In this document: positions 36,875-49,429 of the stretch, piece by piece
Numbering within the stretch: position 1 is the stretch's first letter
Layout of the letters: each line of letters begins with the position of its first letter
NCBI GenBank assembly: GCA_964019155.1
Contig: OZ025244.1
Span: 7,513,919 to 7,577,918 of the forward strand
DNA from: Osedax fenrisi
Taxonomy: Eukaryota; Annelida; Polychaeta; Sabellida; Siboglinidae
Direction of reading: 5' to 3'
Length of the DNA: 64,000 nucleotides
Position numbers and translations under genes: made by a program
The notes under the pieces: model-generated
What the model saw: only the letters and a program-made list of their open reading frames with translations
What the model was told of the DNA's origin: nothing
The model's database searches: none

Positions 36875-37972
36875 TAGTGTATACATATTTATATTGATAA
36901 TAAATATGTACTCATATATATATATATATATATATATAAAAATGTGTTTTTTATTGCTATATTATCAGTTATTCCATAGTATATTGCACAATATAAATGA
37001 AAATAACCATAAATTTACCATAAAAATAACAATTTACTTTGAACTCGATTATCTCAGAACTATATTTTTTCATGCATACCAACATTAAAAACACTAAGGA
37101 TATTTTTCCCTTCATTGAATTGTATTCAAATCTTCACTATTATAAAGATAATTAATTGTAGTTATATAAAAGAGTGAAAAATTTTAATTTTAGTCATAAA
37201 TAAAATATATTATATAAATAAATTAGCATAAAAAATTAAAAAATTATAAGTTTTATAAAACATAAATATTTAATAATTGGTAATTGAAATAAAAAATGTT
37301 TCACTGATTTCAAATAAAATAAAATGTTGCAAAGCCAAACCCAAACCGTAACCGACCCGGAGTTGCTCGGCTTTTGATTGTTTTCATATATATTATTTAT
37401 TAAGTATAGATATTCCTGATTCTGCATTGCTAGTATATACGATACAATAATTTGTAGATAAAATACAAACAAATGTAGAAAAATATTAGTTTTAAATATT
37501 TAAATATTAATGGAAACATATTTCAAAAATATTCCAACAGTTATTTTTAAAAATACAATTGTCAAACTTGTTTAAAGGATTATATTTTTTAATTGACTGC
37601 GAACTAGATTTTCATACTTGATTTCAAACTAGATTTACATACTAGATTCGATTTGTCGAATTCAATTGTCGAAATTGATTGAAAAATTAGATTGTGTTAT
37701 CATACTTGATCTTCAAACAATTTTATTTGATTATATTGTCGAACAAGAGTGTGGCTCTAGATTTTTATTTATAATAATATCAATTGTAATCAATTGTATT
37801 TTAAAATTAAATAAGATATTTTTTAATTACAATATTATAATATCTATTAAATTTAATTTTAAATATGCATTTCAAAAGTAATTTTTATAACTAATATATT
37901 ATTATACACGAAATTGCATTGCTTAGTATATAAAGCAGTTATATATAAGAGATTATTTAATTACCCTCATCT
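35770..37972. other. AT-rich stretch with dispersed-repeat units, no gene seen
   Basis: Inverted units of the repeat described at 11,105-11,520 occur at about 36,003-36,200 (CTCGGTTTTTGATTATTTTT, TAGCTATTCCTGATTTGGAA) and 37,345-37,440 (GACCCGGAGTTGCTCGGCTT, TATTCCTGATTCTGCATTGC). Each is followed by TATTTCAAAAATATTCCAAC-type sequence (36,306 and 37,519). (TA)n lies at about 36,831-36,870. The remaining frames of 60-78 codons have no motif. Confidence 0.55.
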
Positions 37973-37977
37973 ATAAT

Positions 37978-38061
37978 TATAACGTGTTAAGGCTTATTAA
38001 TATTTGCTAAGCTACTAATATGCTAATAGTTGCTTACCTTGCTTTGGTTGACCGGATAGTA
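37978..38061 (-). repeat. Second LTR, 3' part only
   Basis: Matches 44,932-45,022 in the first LTR with few changes (for example TAATATGCTAATAGTTGCTT and CCTTGCTTTGGTTGACCGGA). It lacks about 12 bases, the second GTGTT of the first LTR. The upstream part of the LTR is missing, cut off at ATA where the LINE tail begins. Confidence 0.8.
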
Positions 38062-39033
38062 TTATTATTATTATTATTATCAGATTTAGGCAATGCCAGG
38101 GTAATTATAGAAGCAGTGTTGCTTATCGAGACAAGTACCCCTTTATTAACATGATAAGTTTCATTATAGATAATAATAATAAATAAATAATAATGTTATA
38201 ATAATATGACTTCCTGTTTACATATATATGATAAAAAAAAATAAAATGAAACTTATCATGTAACTAAATGTAATCATCATGTAATAATATAAATAAATGA
38301 TAAAATAATAAAATTAAAATCGAAAAAATACATAAAGAATGAAATAAAATAAAATAAAATAAAACATAAAGAACCTAAATATGAGAAAGCCAATATTTAA
38401 ATATAAAAGAAATAAGAGAAAAAAGAAACAAATATATTAGATAAATAGGTAAAATGATATAATAAAAATGAAACATATAATACTGAATAAACATTTTTAA
38501 ATAATTTTATTTTTAATACTGATATGTTATAATTAATAATATTAATTTATATTTATATTTTTGTAATTTTATATTATGTCAGAAAGTAATAAATGTAAAA
38601 ATAATAAAACTAATTTTATTTAATTCGGAAAAAATAAAATTTGAAATTATTTTAATCAATCGGATAAAAGATATAATTTAATTTTTAATTTTTAAATACA
38701 TTTTTTTTAATACTGATAATTTATAATTAATAATATATGTTTTTGTAATTTTATATTATGTCATAAAGTAATAAAAGTAAAAACAATAAAACTAATTTTA
38801 TTTAAGTCAGAAAAAATAAAATTTGAAATTATTTTAATCAATCTTATTATTTCACGGTGAACATTATTATATACTTTAAACATGAATTCACAAGTATTAT
38901 ATTTTACTAAGTCATTGAAAGGTAATATATTGTTGAATTTAAATAAATACTTAGTATGATAAGGTTTATTATGTATAATACGAATAATTCTTTTTTGTAA
39001 AATAGTGATGCATAATGTGTTATTATATAATAA

Positions 39034-39474
39034 TTATATAATAATTAATATGTGGTAAAAAAATTGAATAAATATAGAAATTATATTAGTTATCCAAATT
39101 ATTTTTTTTAATTTATTTTTTAGATATAATATATGTAGTTTCCAATCTAAATTCTCATCAATTATTATACCTAAAAATTCTGTAGATTTAACTCTTGTTA
39201 AATTTATATTATTTATTGAGATATTAATATGGGATAATTTATTATTGAATAACATATAACAGGTTTTATTAATATTTAACGTAAGTTTATTTGAAATAAA
39301 CCATTTATTTATATTTAATAATTCCTTTTTTATTAGTGTATCTAGAAATAATTGATTATAATCATCAAAATACAAAGTGGTATCATCTGCAAACATAGTA
39401 AAATTGCATATTGAAGATGAACATATTAAATCATTAATATAAATAAGAAAAAAAATAGGACCTAAAATTGTTCC
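39034..39474 (-). pseudogene. LINE reverse transcriptase, C-terminal part, in the gypsy nest
   Basis: Directly continues the protein interrupted at 42,763. It reads GTILGPIFFLIYINDL, FTMFADDTTLYFDD (intact active site), NKLTLNINKTCYMLF and STEFLGIIIDENLDWKLHIL. The listed open frame begins with sequence from inside the inserted element (MTNYEASILFVNQVWTKFDP), which is not part of the LINE protein. Confidence 0.9.
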
Positions 39475-39589
39475 TTCCCAAGTAACACAGATTGGGTCAA
39501 ACTTGGTCCATACTTGGTTCACAAATAAAATACTTGCTTCATAGTTGGTCATATTGACTTAAGTCAAAAATCTGGTTCAAAACTTAAGT

Positions 39590-40452
39590 CAAACTTAAGT
39601 ATTTTTAATTTTATATAACTTAAGTCACTGTAACTTAAGTTATTTCTTAAGTCTAACTTAATTCGAAATGACTTAAGTTTTTAAGGCATGAAAAACTTAA
39701 TTTATGACTTAGGTCAAACTTAAGTCAACTGAACTAGGTTTTATTTTGTGTATGACTTAAGTTATAACTTAAGTCAAACTTAAGTCAGCTGAACTAGATT
39801 TTATTGTGTGTATGACTTAAGTTATAACTTAGGTCAAACTTAAGTCAACTGAACATGGTTTTATTGTGTGTATGACTTAAGTTATAACTTAAGTCAAACT
39901 TAAGTCAGCTGAACTAGGTTTTATTGTGTGTAAGACTTAAGTTATAACTTAAGTTAAAACTTAAGTCAAACTTAAGTCAAACTTAAGTCAACTGAACTAG
40001 GTTTTATTTTGTGTATGACTTAAGTTAAAACTTAAGTCAAACTTAAGTCAGCTGAACTAGGTTTTATTGTGTGTATGACTTAAGTTATAACTTAAGTCAA
40101 ACTTAAGTCAGCTGAACTAGGTTTTATTGTGTGTAAGACTTAAATTATAACTTAAGTTAAAACTTAAGTCAAACTTAAGTCAACTGAACTAGGTTTTATT
40201 TTGTGTATGACTTAAGTTATAACTTAAGTCAAACTTAAGTCAGCTGAACTAGGTTTTATTGTGTGTATGACTTAAGTTATAACTTAGGTCAAACTTAAGT
40301 CAACTGAACTAGGTTTTATTGTGTGTATGACTTAACTTATAACTTAAGTCAAACTTAAGTCAGCTGAACTAGGTTTTATTGTGTGTATGACTTAAGTTAT
40401 AACTTAGGTCAAACTTAATTTAAATGAAATAAGTTTTATTGTGTGTATGACT
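39590..40452. repeat. 60-bp subterminal array with ACTTAAGT palindromes
   Basis: About 12-13 units of 60 bp. Each has a perfect palindrome ACTTAAGTTATAACTTAAGT, then TCAAACTTAAGTCAGCTGAA and CTAGGTTTTATTGTGTGTAT. Some units have a 12-bp insertion (near 39,955 and 40,157). Every unit therefore has three CTTAAG sites. The likely role is transposase binding or a structural hairpin array (inference). Confidence 0.9.
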
Positions 40453-40702
40453 CATATAATATATTATATTATATTAAAAAAGATAATTATTTGTTGTTAT
40501 AAAAAAGTGTCATAACAGATATTAACATTGTATTTACAGTGCATCTTATTATAATCAAGTGATACACCAACTGTCTTGATATATTGTATATAAATATTTA
40601 ATTATATTGTATATAGTTTTGATTTAATTATCTTTATAATTAGAATATATATTATAATTTTCTTTATACTTAAATAAAAACTATATAGATAAATATTAAT
40701 AG

Positions 40703-40769
40703 GATAACATCAATAACTTAAGTTGAACTTAAGTCATATAACATAAGTTTATAATATATTTAAATATAT
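40703..40769. repeat. Inner inverted repeat, left arm
   Basis: ATCAATAACTTAAGTTGAAC, then TTAAGTCAT and ATAAGT, lie just left of the (AAT)n core. The arm is inverted at about 41,535-41,600 (ACTTATGATACATGACTTAA, GTTCAACTT, AAGTTATTGAT) with several indels. The pair brackets the microsatellite symmetrically. Confidence 0.65.
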
Positions 40770-41481
<712 letters not shown>

Positions 41482-41831
41482 ATATATACATTAAATGGTA
41501 TATAATATATATACATATAATAAATAATATATTATACACTTATGATACATGACTTAAGTTCAACTTTATACATCATCAATTAAGTTATTGATGTAAGTAT
41601 TATTATTAAGTTTATATCATTATTTTATTATAGAAAGAATAATATTATAACTTTTAATTATTTTGAAATTTTGATTTAATTTTTATATATGCAAATTAAT
41701 TAATAATTATAATTTTATTTAATATATTTAAGTTAATATACTGTTTTTAATAAATAAAATATTATTTTTAAAAGTAACATTATTTAAGTAATACTATGTA
41801 TTTACTACATTATCACTGAATTAGGTTTTAT

Positions 41832-42670
41832 ATTGGTCCATACTTGGTTCACAGACTTAGGTATTATTTGGTCCATACTTGGTCCATACTTGGGTCACTG
41901 AATTAGGTTTTATATTGGTCCATACTTGGTTCGCTGAATTAGGTTTTATATTGGTCCATACTTGGGTCACTGAATTAGGTTTTATATTGGTCCATACTTG
42001 GGTCACTGAATTAGGTTTTATATTGGTCCATACCTGGTTCGCTGACTTAGGTTTTATATTGGTCCATACTTGGTTCGCTAAATTAAGTTTTATATTGGTC
42101 CATACTTGGTTCGCTGAATTAGGTTTTATATTGGTCCATACCTAGTTCGCTGACTTAAGTTTTAAATTGGTCCATACCTGGTTCGCTGACTTAAGTTTTA
42201 AATTGGTCCATACCTGGTTCGCTGACTTAAGTTTTATATTGGTCCATACTTGGTTCGCTGAATAGGTTTTATATTGGTCCATACCTGGTTCGCTGACTTA
42301 AGTTTTAAATTGGTCCATACCTGGTTCGCTGACTTAAGTTTTAAATTTGTCCATACCTGGTTCGCTGACTTAAGTTTTATATTGGTCCATACCTGGTTCG
42401 CTGACTTAAGTTTTAAATTTGTCCATACCTGGTTCGCTGACTTAAGTTTTATATTGGTCCATACCTGGTTCGCTGACTTAAGTTTTATATTGGTCCATAC
42501 CTGGTTCGCTGACTTAAGTTTTAAATTTGTCCATACCTGGTTCGCTGACTTAAGTTTTATATTGGTCCATACCTGGTTCGCTGACTTAAGTTTTATATTG
42601 GTCCATACCTGGTTCGCTGACTTAGGTTTTATATTGGTCCATACCTGGTTCGCTGACTTAGGTTTTCGGT
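41832..42670. repeat. 36-bp subterminal array
   Basis: About 23 units of TTGGTCCATACCTGGTTCGC followed by TGACTTAAGTTTTATA. Left units carry TGAATTAGG where right units carry TGACTTAAG. Since 36 is a multiple of 3, the array yields 12-residue repeat frames (41,879-42,145 and 42,274-42,708) that should not be taken as proteins. The period equals that of the minisatellite at 21,521-21,795. Confidence 0.9.
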
Positions 42671-42762
42671 ATCACAGGTTACTAAATTTTGAACCAAATT
42701 TGACTTAAGTCAATATGACTTAAGTTTCCTAAGTCTTGAACCAACTTTTGGTTACTTGGGTT

Positions 42763-44010
42763 GTGGAACACCACTTTTAACTTTAATTTTATCAGATAAG
42801 TAGTTTTTAAAGTTAACAGTCTGATATCTATTTGTAAAATAACTTTTAATCCATTTTAAGGAAATTCCACGTATACCTATATTTTCTAGTTTACTAAATA
42901 AAATGTCATGGTTAACAGTGTCAAATGCCTTTTTAAGATCAATAAAAATAGCTGCACCTATTTTATTATTTCTAAAGCTATTACATATTTTAGTTTGAAG
43001 ATTAAAAATTGCATGAGTAGTATTTGAATTTGTTCTAAAACCGAACTGACTCTTAGATAAAATATTAAAATGATTTAAAAACGAATAAAAACGAAAATAA
43101 AATACTTTTTCTAAAATTTTTGAGAATTGACTTGTAAGTGAAATTGGACGGTAATTTGTAAATAATTTTGTATCACCCTTTTTAAATAAAGGTATTATTC
43201 TAGAAATGTTCAATATAGCTGGTACAATACCAGTTTCAAGAGATAAATTAATTAAATAAGATAAAGGAGTTATTATATTAATTGCAATACATTTTAATAA
43301 CTTCATTGAAATACCAAAATTATCTATAGATGTTTTAGATTTAAAATGTAATATAAATTTTAAAAGCTCATTTTCATTACATGGAGTAATATAGAAACTA
43401 TTGATATTAGGTGATTTTAAGAAATATTTGTAATCATCGACATTATCCTTACTAATATTTTCATCTAATTCAATACCAATATCTCTAAAAAATATATTAA
43501 ATGTATTAGATATTTTAGATGGATTTGTGATTTCAATTCCACATGATTTAAATGTATCAGGGAGTGGGTTAGACTTTTTGTTATTCATTACATTATTCAA
43601 AATATCCCAAGTATTTTTACTGTCAGAGCAATTGTGAAGTTTATCTGAATAATATGTTCTTTTAGTCTTACGGATTAAAGTAGTTAATACATTTTTAAAC
43701 AACTTGTACTTGATTAAGTCATTTTCGTTATTCATTAATTTATATTTTTTATAAAGTTTTTATTAAATCCTACATTTTTTTTTAATTTCTTTTGTATTCC
43801 ATGGAATAATTTTTTTTTTATATTTTCTGTTTTCATATATAGGGAAATACATATTAAATTTATGAATAAAAAAATCATTAAATAAATTCCATGAAGTTTC
43901 TGAATTATTAGTTTTTAAAAAATTCCAGTTGACAGTTTTTAACAAATTTGAAAAATGATAAACAGTAACATCATTAATTAAATTATGTTTAGTATTATAT
44001 TTATTAACAA
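42763..44010 (-). pseudogene. LINE reverse transcriptase, N-terminal part, in the gypsy nest
   Basis: A long open frame at 43,735-42,752 with little decay. It reads KRTYYSDKLHNCSDSKNTWD (linker), ISRIIPLFKKGDTKLFTNYR then PISLTSQFSKILEKVFYFRF, LSKSQFGFRTNSNTTHAIFN, IFIDLKKAFDTVNHDILFSK with the catalytic Asp, GIRGISLKWIKSYFTNRYQT, and KVKSGVPQ, where it is cut by the inserted element. The upstream frame (43,763-44,010) holds WNTKEIKKKC-type linker sequence. Confidence 0.9.
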
Positions 44011-44761
44011 TATTTAATCGATTACTGCACTGTTTCCTAAAGTGATTTAGTTTACCACAGTTTGAACACGTTTTGTTGAACGCCGGACATAACTCTTTCT
44101 TCCATACGTGTTCGGTTCCACAAAATTTACATTTCAACAATTTGTTATTGCCTTATTTTTCATGACTTTGTTCTGACTTTTTATAAAGTTTTCTCTCTTT
44201 AATGTAGTTTATTTCTTGCTTAATATACATGGAATAATCTTGTTCCTCTGCAGTTTCATCTAGATGACAATTATGTATTAAAGATTTTAATGTTAATTTG
44301 TTGTCTTTCAGTAGTCGTTTCCTTAGGTTTTCATCGCGTAATCCTAGTAAAAACCTATCTCTAGGTATTTCATTTGCGGTGATGTTCTCTAATTCACATA
44401 TGTTTCCTAACCGCCGAATTTCTGTTAGGAATTGATCAAATGTCTCGTGCTGCTGTTGAATTCTTCTATTAAATACACATACTTCGTATGGTATATTTAT
44501 TAAAGGTGTTACATATTTATTAAACATTTCCTTTAATTTTATCATGATAACTTTGTCCTTTTTATCCAATGTGCTCGTTACATATATTTTGCGTCATCAT
44601 GCACCAATGCATGACAATAAGGTTTCTATCTGTATTTTCTCATCCTTTGAATCTAATTCTGTTGCTCACGCATATAGGTATTGTTCTATCCAAGTGTTCC
44701 ATTCTTGTTTCGCATTATAACTATCTAAATCAAACTCTTAAGGTACCTTTAATCCTGCCAT
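44010..44761 (-). pseudogene. gag: Ty3/gypsy Gag, capsid and nucleocapsid parts
   Basis: Structural protein of the LTR element. The ATG at 44,761 starts MAGLKVP and is followed at once by a stop. DSYNAKQEWNTWIEQYLYA and further stops come next. The open part (44,569-44,153) reads PYEVCVFNRRIQQQHETFDQ, FLTEIRRLGNICELENITAN, RDRFLLGLRDENLRKRLLKD and LKSLIHNCHLDETAEEQ, a capsid region typical of invertebrate Ty3/gypsy elements. After a frameshift come CKFCGTEHVWKKELC and CSNCGKLNHFRKQC, the second a perfect C-x2-C-x4-H-x4-C knuckle. Beyond the last Cys the frame runs without a stop into LINE sequence. Confidence 0.85.
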
Positions 44762-44918
44762 TACTTATATTGTATTTTATATTCCGTGAATACAATTTAG
44801 TAAAATAATATTATATATATATATATGATATAAGTAATATTAACAATTTTTCAAAATAATAAATAAATAAATATTGTATACGAACAAATTTATAAAAATT
44901 ATTATAATCGATATAATA

Positions 44919-44931
44919 GCCGCTGTCACCA
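44919..44931 (-). other. Probable primer-binding site
   Basis: TGGTGACAGCGGC directly follows the LTR end on the minus strand, the place and form (TGG start) of a tRNA primer-binding site. The tRNA was not identified. Confidence 0.6.
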
Positions 44932-45150
44932 TATAACGTGTTGAGTGTTAAGGCTTATTAATATTTTCTAAGCTACTAATATGCTAATAGTTGCTTACCT
45001 TGCTTTGGTTGACCGGATAGTATGGTTATATGTATTAGTTTATAAAGTTTAGTTTAATTGATGACGTATACGAATTGAGTGATATTTACATGTCAGGGTT
45101 CAGTATCCTGTTATGATCTTTGATTATAGTTATTATTGTATACCGTCACA
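44932..45150 (-). repeat. First LTR of the gypsy element (219 bp)
   Basis: Minus strand starts TGTGACGGTATACA at 45,150 and ends AACACGTTATA at 44,932. The 3' 90 bases recur at 37,978-38,061. The length is at the short end for Ty3/gypsy LTRs. No TATA box or polyadenylation signal can be assigned with confidence in such AT-rich sequence. Confidence 0.75.
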
Positions 45151-45159
45151 ATAATAATA

Positions 45160-46100
45160 ATTTTTGCATCCATTTGAATAACATTTTCTTAAATATAAAT
45201 ACATTTATTTTAATTTTTTTTAATTAAATTTTTTTTTATTTTAATATTTCAAATAATATCGCTAATTCAAATAATTAAAAAAAATATTAAAAATATTTAC
45301 ATAAAATATTTCAAAAAAATGTTTAAAAATATTTAATTTGCTATTAAAATGATTTGTTCATGTAAAATCTTCAGCGACGTTTTTTTTAAATATTTTTTTT
45401 TACATTTTTTCGAAATAATTATAATTGTTTAATAATAAATAATAGATAGGCAACAAAACAAAAACTGAACAATACCGAGTTGAGTATACTAAAGTATACG
45501 TATACGTCAATAAATGCTGAATCAGTATTTATTAATAAATAATAGATTGGCAAACTATCAAAAACCTATAGATGTCTGGTCGGGTACGGTTTGGGTTTTG
45601 AGTTACATGTTTTGTATTTTTACCAGCAAACCGAAATCTACATCGGATACAGTTAAAATTAGTAAATATTAATTAGAAAAAAAATTAAAAATTAGATATA
45701 CATAATCAGGAAAAGATATAATTAATAATAGATAGGAAAATAATCAAAAACCGAGCAACGACGGGTCGGATATGGCTAGTATATATATATTAGTGATTTA
45801 AATTTTGCCCATTTTTCATTATAATTATTTTATCTAGACAATCAAATCCTAAAATGCGAGAATATCGAGATAATGAAAGTTTATAATAAATATTATATTA
45901 TATACCGTATTTACAGGGTGAACCCGACAATTTACTTTTTGCCATTAAAATGATTTTTTGCCATGTAAAATCTCTAGTGACGCTTTTTTGAAATATTTTT
46001 TACATTTTTTTGAAATATTTAAAAAAAATAAAAAACTTATTTTGTATTAGTATCACTGGAAATTGTATTTAATTCTATAATATACGTTATATTGTATTTT
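45160..46100. repeat. Dispersed repeat copy 2 flanked by 95-bp direct repeats
   Basis: Two units like those at 11,105-11,520 lie at about 45,510-45,600 and 45,690-45,780, separated by the same AT-rich spacer (CATCGGATACAGTT, TAGTAAATATTA). The pair is bracketed by direct repeats at about 45,335-45,425 and 45,930-46,025 (CTATTAAAATGATTTGTTCA and CCATTAAAATGATTTTTTGC starts). No gene is present. Confidence 0.55.
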
Positions 46101-46104
46101 TTTA

Positions 46105-47655
46105 ATTTGTCTTAAAAAAAAAGACATGATCAAAAATGTATACACACGAGTTAATAATTATGGGTGATTTTAATATCATAATAAATGATCCTAAACCATA
46201 CCAATTAAACATTTTAATAAATCATCTAGGACTAACGAGATTCTTTAAAACACCAGACCCCAATTCGATAATAGTAACACTTCAACTATAGATCAAATTT
46301 ATACAAATATAGACAAAATAATTATTTATAATAGTGGAATACTCTTAGGAGACTTGACAGACCACCTCCCAATATATACTATAATTAAAATAAAATCCAA
46401 AATACTAAATAATTTAAATGAAATTAAAACAAGAAAAATAACTATGAATAATAACACCAGAAGACTTTTTATGCACTGAAAAATATAAATTGGGAGTCGG
46501 TCATTGAAGAAAATGATGATGAAAACTCCTACAACAAATTATATACCATATATACATCACTAATTAATCAATTTATCAATATCTTCAAATATACTATCAA
46601 AAAATTGGATAACAAAAATAATAAAAACAGACATTAATAAAAAGTATAAACTATATCAAATTTAATTAATAATAAAAATGATATCAACTTATATAACTAT
46701 AGACAATTAAGATATCAAGTAACCATACATATTATAAAAACAAAGCAATCTTTATAGAAACAAAAACAATCTCTAAATTATATAATATATGAATTCGAAA
46801 ATAAATTCAATAATGATAAACACATATTTAATGTATTTAACTTATATTTTATAAATACAAGTCAATACATAATAAACAATGTACATCTCCCATCAATAAC
46901 TTCAACCCAAAAATATTACACTAATATCTAATTCAATATATATTCATCCCAAATCAACACATGAGATAAATTCTATTATACAAAATAATAAATCAAATAC
47001 ATCTCTAGACACGGATTATCTAAATATGAAATTGCTAACAATTTCAAAAGATTACATTGACTTTCCATTAAGCCATAGGTTTAATTTAGTTTAACATCAG
47101 AAACTTTTCCTCTAAAAATGAAAATATATTCCATTAATCCCATTCATAAAAAATAACATAAATATGATATCTAACTATAGACCAATATCAATTGTAAGTC
47201 AACTATATAAAAATACTAGACATAATAATATATAATAGACTAATACAATTCATACAAAATAATAATATAATACATACTACCCAATATGGTTTCCTTAAAA
47301 ACCATAATACCACTCAAGCTACTCTATATATATATAACCATATAATGGAAAAGAAAAAAGAAAATAGAGCAATAAATAACTTATTTTTAGATTTAAGTAA
47401 AGCCTTTGATACTATTGACAATTCTATTATAATTAGCAAATTAAATAAATATGGAATTAGAGGGATTATTCTTAAACTGATAAAAAACTATTTGTATAAT
47501 ATACTCAAATAGTTAAATTTAACATAACCTAATCTGATATTATCACTAATGATCTTGGAGTACCCAAATACTCCATACTAGGCCATTTACTAATCATCAT
47601 TTATGTCAATGATCTACCATTATATTTAAAAGATAATAATATAAAATGTACAATA
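46105..47655 (+). pseudogene. LINE A endonuclease and N-terminal reverse transcriptase
   Basis: IIMGDFNIIINDPKPYQLNI (endonuclease, about 46,160), STIDQIYTNIDKIIIYNSGI and LTDHLPIYTIIKIK show an APE domain. After a long decayed linker come MISNYRPISIVSQLYKN, TQYGFLKNHNTTQATLYIYN, NLFLDLSKAFDTIDNSIIIS then KLNKYGIRGII, and LGVPKYSILGHLLIIIYVND (GVPQG changed to GVPKY). The frame ends at KCTIY, where LINE B begins. Frameshifts and stops occur throughout. Confidence 0.85.
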
Positions 47656-47683
47656 TATAGATAGATAGATAGATAGATATATT
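47656..47683. repeat. (ATCT)n / (AGAT)n tail of LINE B
   Basis: Six AGAT units on the plus strand at the LINE A / LINE B junction. A shorter ATCTATCTAT lies at the end of LINE A (about 50,362), so the repeat is a feature of this LINE's 3' tail. Confidence 0.8.
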
Positions 47684-48323
47684 TTATTGGATTCATTAAT
47701 TTCGTTCTTTTTTTTCATTTATTATTCTTTTTCGTTTCTTTCTTCGTTTCCAAATGGCTTCAAAATAAGACCTTGATCTTTTCGGGTTGTTGCCAGTTAT
47801 TTATTCATACATGGGACAGGAACAGTGATTGTTTAATCATAATAGTTAGCTATATATTTCGTATTCACATAAAAGATAATAATAAATAAATAAAATACAG
47901 TAGATAGACACAATTTGACATTAACAAAAATCAAAATCAAAATAATAATAACAAAAATAATTCATACATACATATATATTTGATATAGATTTTTTATTTT
48001 ATTTTTTTTTTTATTTAGTTTATTTTAATATGTTAATTTTATTAAATTAATTTTAAATTCATTAATTTTTTAATTTATCTATAATATAATTCATCATTGA
48101 TTAACATATTTTTTACTCTTTTCTTGAACAACTTTTCATTTTTTATATTTTGTATATTTGTTGGAAGTATGTTCCAAAGTTTTGGACCTTTTATCAGTAA
48201 ACTATTTATTGTTCTTGTTGATTTTGAAATTGGTATAGTATACGTTTTATTTGTTCGTAGAGTATATTTATTATTATTTTTTTTGTGTATTTTAGTTAAA
48301 TTTGTTGGTAATTGATTATAATA

Positions 48324-49429
48324 TTATTTATGCATATATATTAGTGTATTATAATATGTTAGCTTATCTAATCTAAGTATTTTATTTGATGTGAATAATT
48401 CTTTTGTATGATCTCGAAATTTTCTTTTATTTATTATTCTTAAGGTTTTTTTTTGAATAATTGTTGTATTTAGGGTATTATTTGAGAATGTATTTCCCCA
48501 AAGTATATTTCCATAGTTTAAGTATGGTAGGAAAATACTATTATATATAATTATCAATGAATTTGTTTTAATGAATTTGCTCAATTTTGAGATTAAAAAT
48601 TGAATTTGGGAGAGTTTGTTATTTAATTTAATAATATGATTTTTAAAATCAAGTTTGCTATCAAGAATTATACCAAGATATTTATAATTATATACATTAT
48701 TTATTAATGTATCATTTAATGAAATAATATTGTTTGGATATTTATTTGAGTTGAAATTTATCATTTCTGTTTTACTAATATTGAGTTTTAACTTATTATA
48801 TTTATACCATTTTTCTATTTTTATTAAGGTTTTTTTAATTAAATTTGTTAGTTCTATATTATTATCTGCTGTAAAAGTTATAGCAGTATCATCTGCATAT
48901 ACTGTAAATTTTACATTATTATCTTCTAAATATAATGGTAGATCATTGACATAAATTATGAATAGTAAAGGGCCTAGTATGGAGCCTGGGGTACACCGAT
49001 ATCATTAGTTATAATATCAGATTATGTAATGTTAACTTTAACTAGTTGAGTTCTATTATGTAAATAGTTTTTTATCAGTTTAAGAGGAATCCCTCTAATT
49101 CCATATTTATCTAATTTGCTAATTATAATAGAATGATCAATAGTATCAAAGGCTTTACTTAAATCTAAAAATAATGTATTTATTGCTTTATTTTCTTTTT
49201 TATTTTCCATTATATGGTTGTAAATATCTAGTGTAGCTTGAGTGTTATTTTTTTTTTAAGGAAACCATATTGAGTAGTATTTATTATGTTATTATTTTGT
49301 ATGAATTGCATTAGTCTATTATATATTATTTTTTCTAGTATTTTCGATAGTTGACTTAAAATTGATATTGGTCTATAGTTAGATATAATATTGATATTAT
49401 TTTTTTTATGAATTGGTTTAATGGAGGAT
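48324..49429 (-). pseudogene. LINE B reverse transcriptase and C-terminus
   Basis: It reads IISNYRPISILSQLSKILEK and LFLDLSKAFDTIDHSIIISK then LDKYGIRGIPLKLIKNYLHN (49,210-49,022 frame). A frameshift lies near the GVPQG equivalent (about 48,990). LGPLLFIIYVNDLPLYLED and VYADDTAITFTADNNIELTN follow. The 48,764-48,324 frame shows YKYLGIILDSKLDFKNHIIK, YGNILWGNTFSNNT and KKTLRIINKRKFRDHTKELF. The active-site YADD is intact, but frameshifts near homopolymers (for example about 49,255) break the protein. Confidence 0.88.

Larger units (their letters stand above)
47656..49429 (-). mobile_element. LINE B, same family, inserted in LINE A
   Basis: Minus-strand copy, 5'-truncated in the fingers at 49,429. 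It ends in an ATCT repeat tail at 47,656-47,680. Both coding and 3' UTR sequence are close to LINE A. It interrupts LINE A between KCTIY and YADD (shared TAT at the junctions). It is therefore younger than LINE A. Confidence 0.88.

Noticed and set aside
41879..42708. Open frames with a 12-residue repeat (VHTWFADLSFIL type)
   Set aside because: They follow from a 36-bp satellite period being a multiple of 3. They have no start context, codon bias or flanking exons, and they lie inside a non-coding transposon array.
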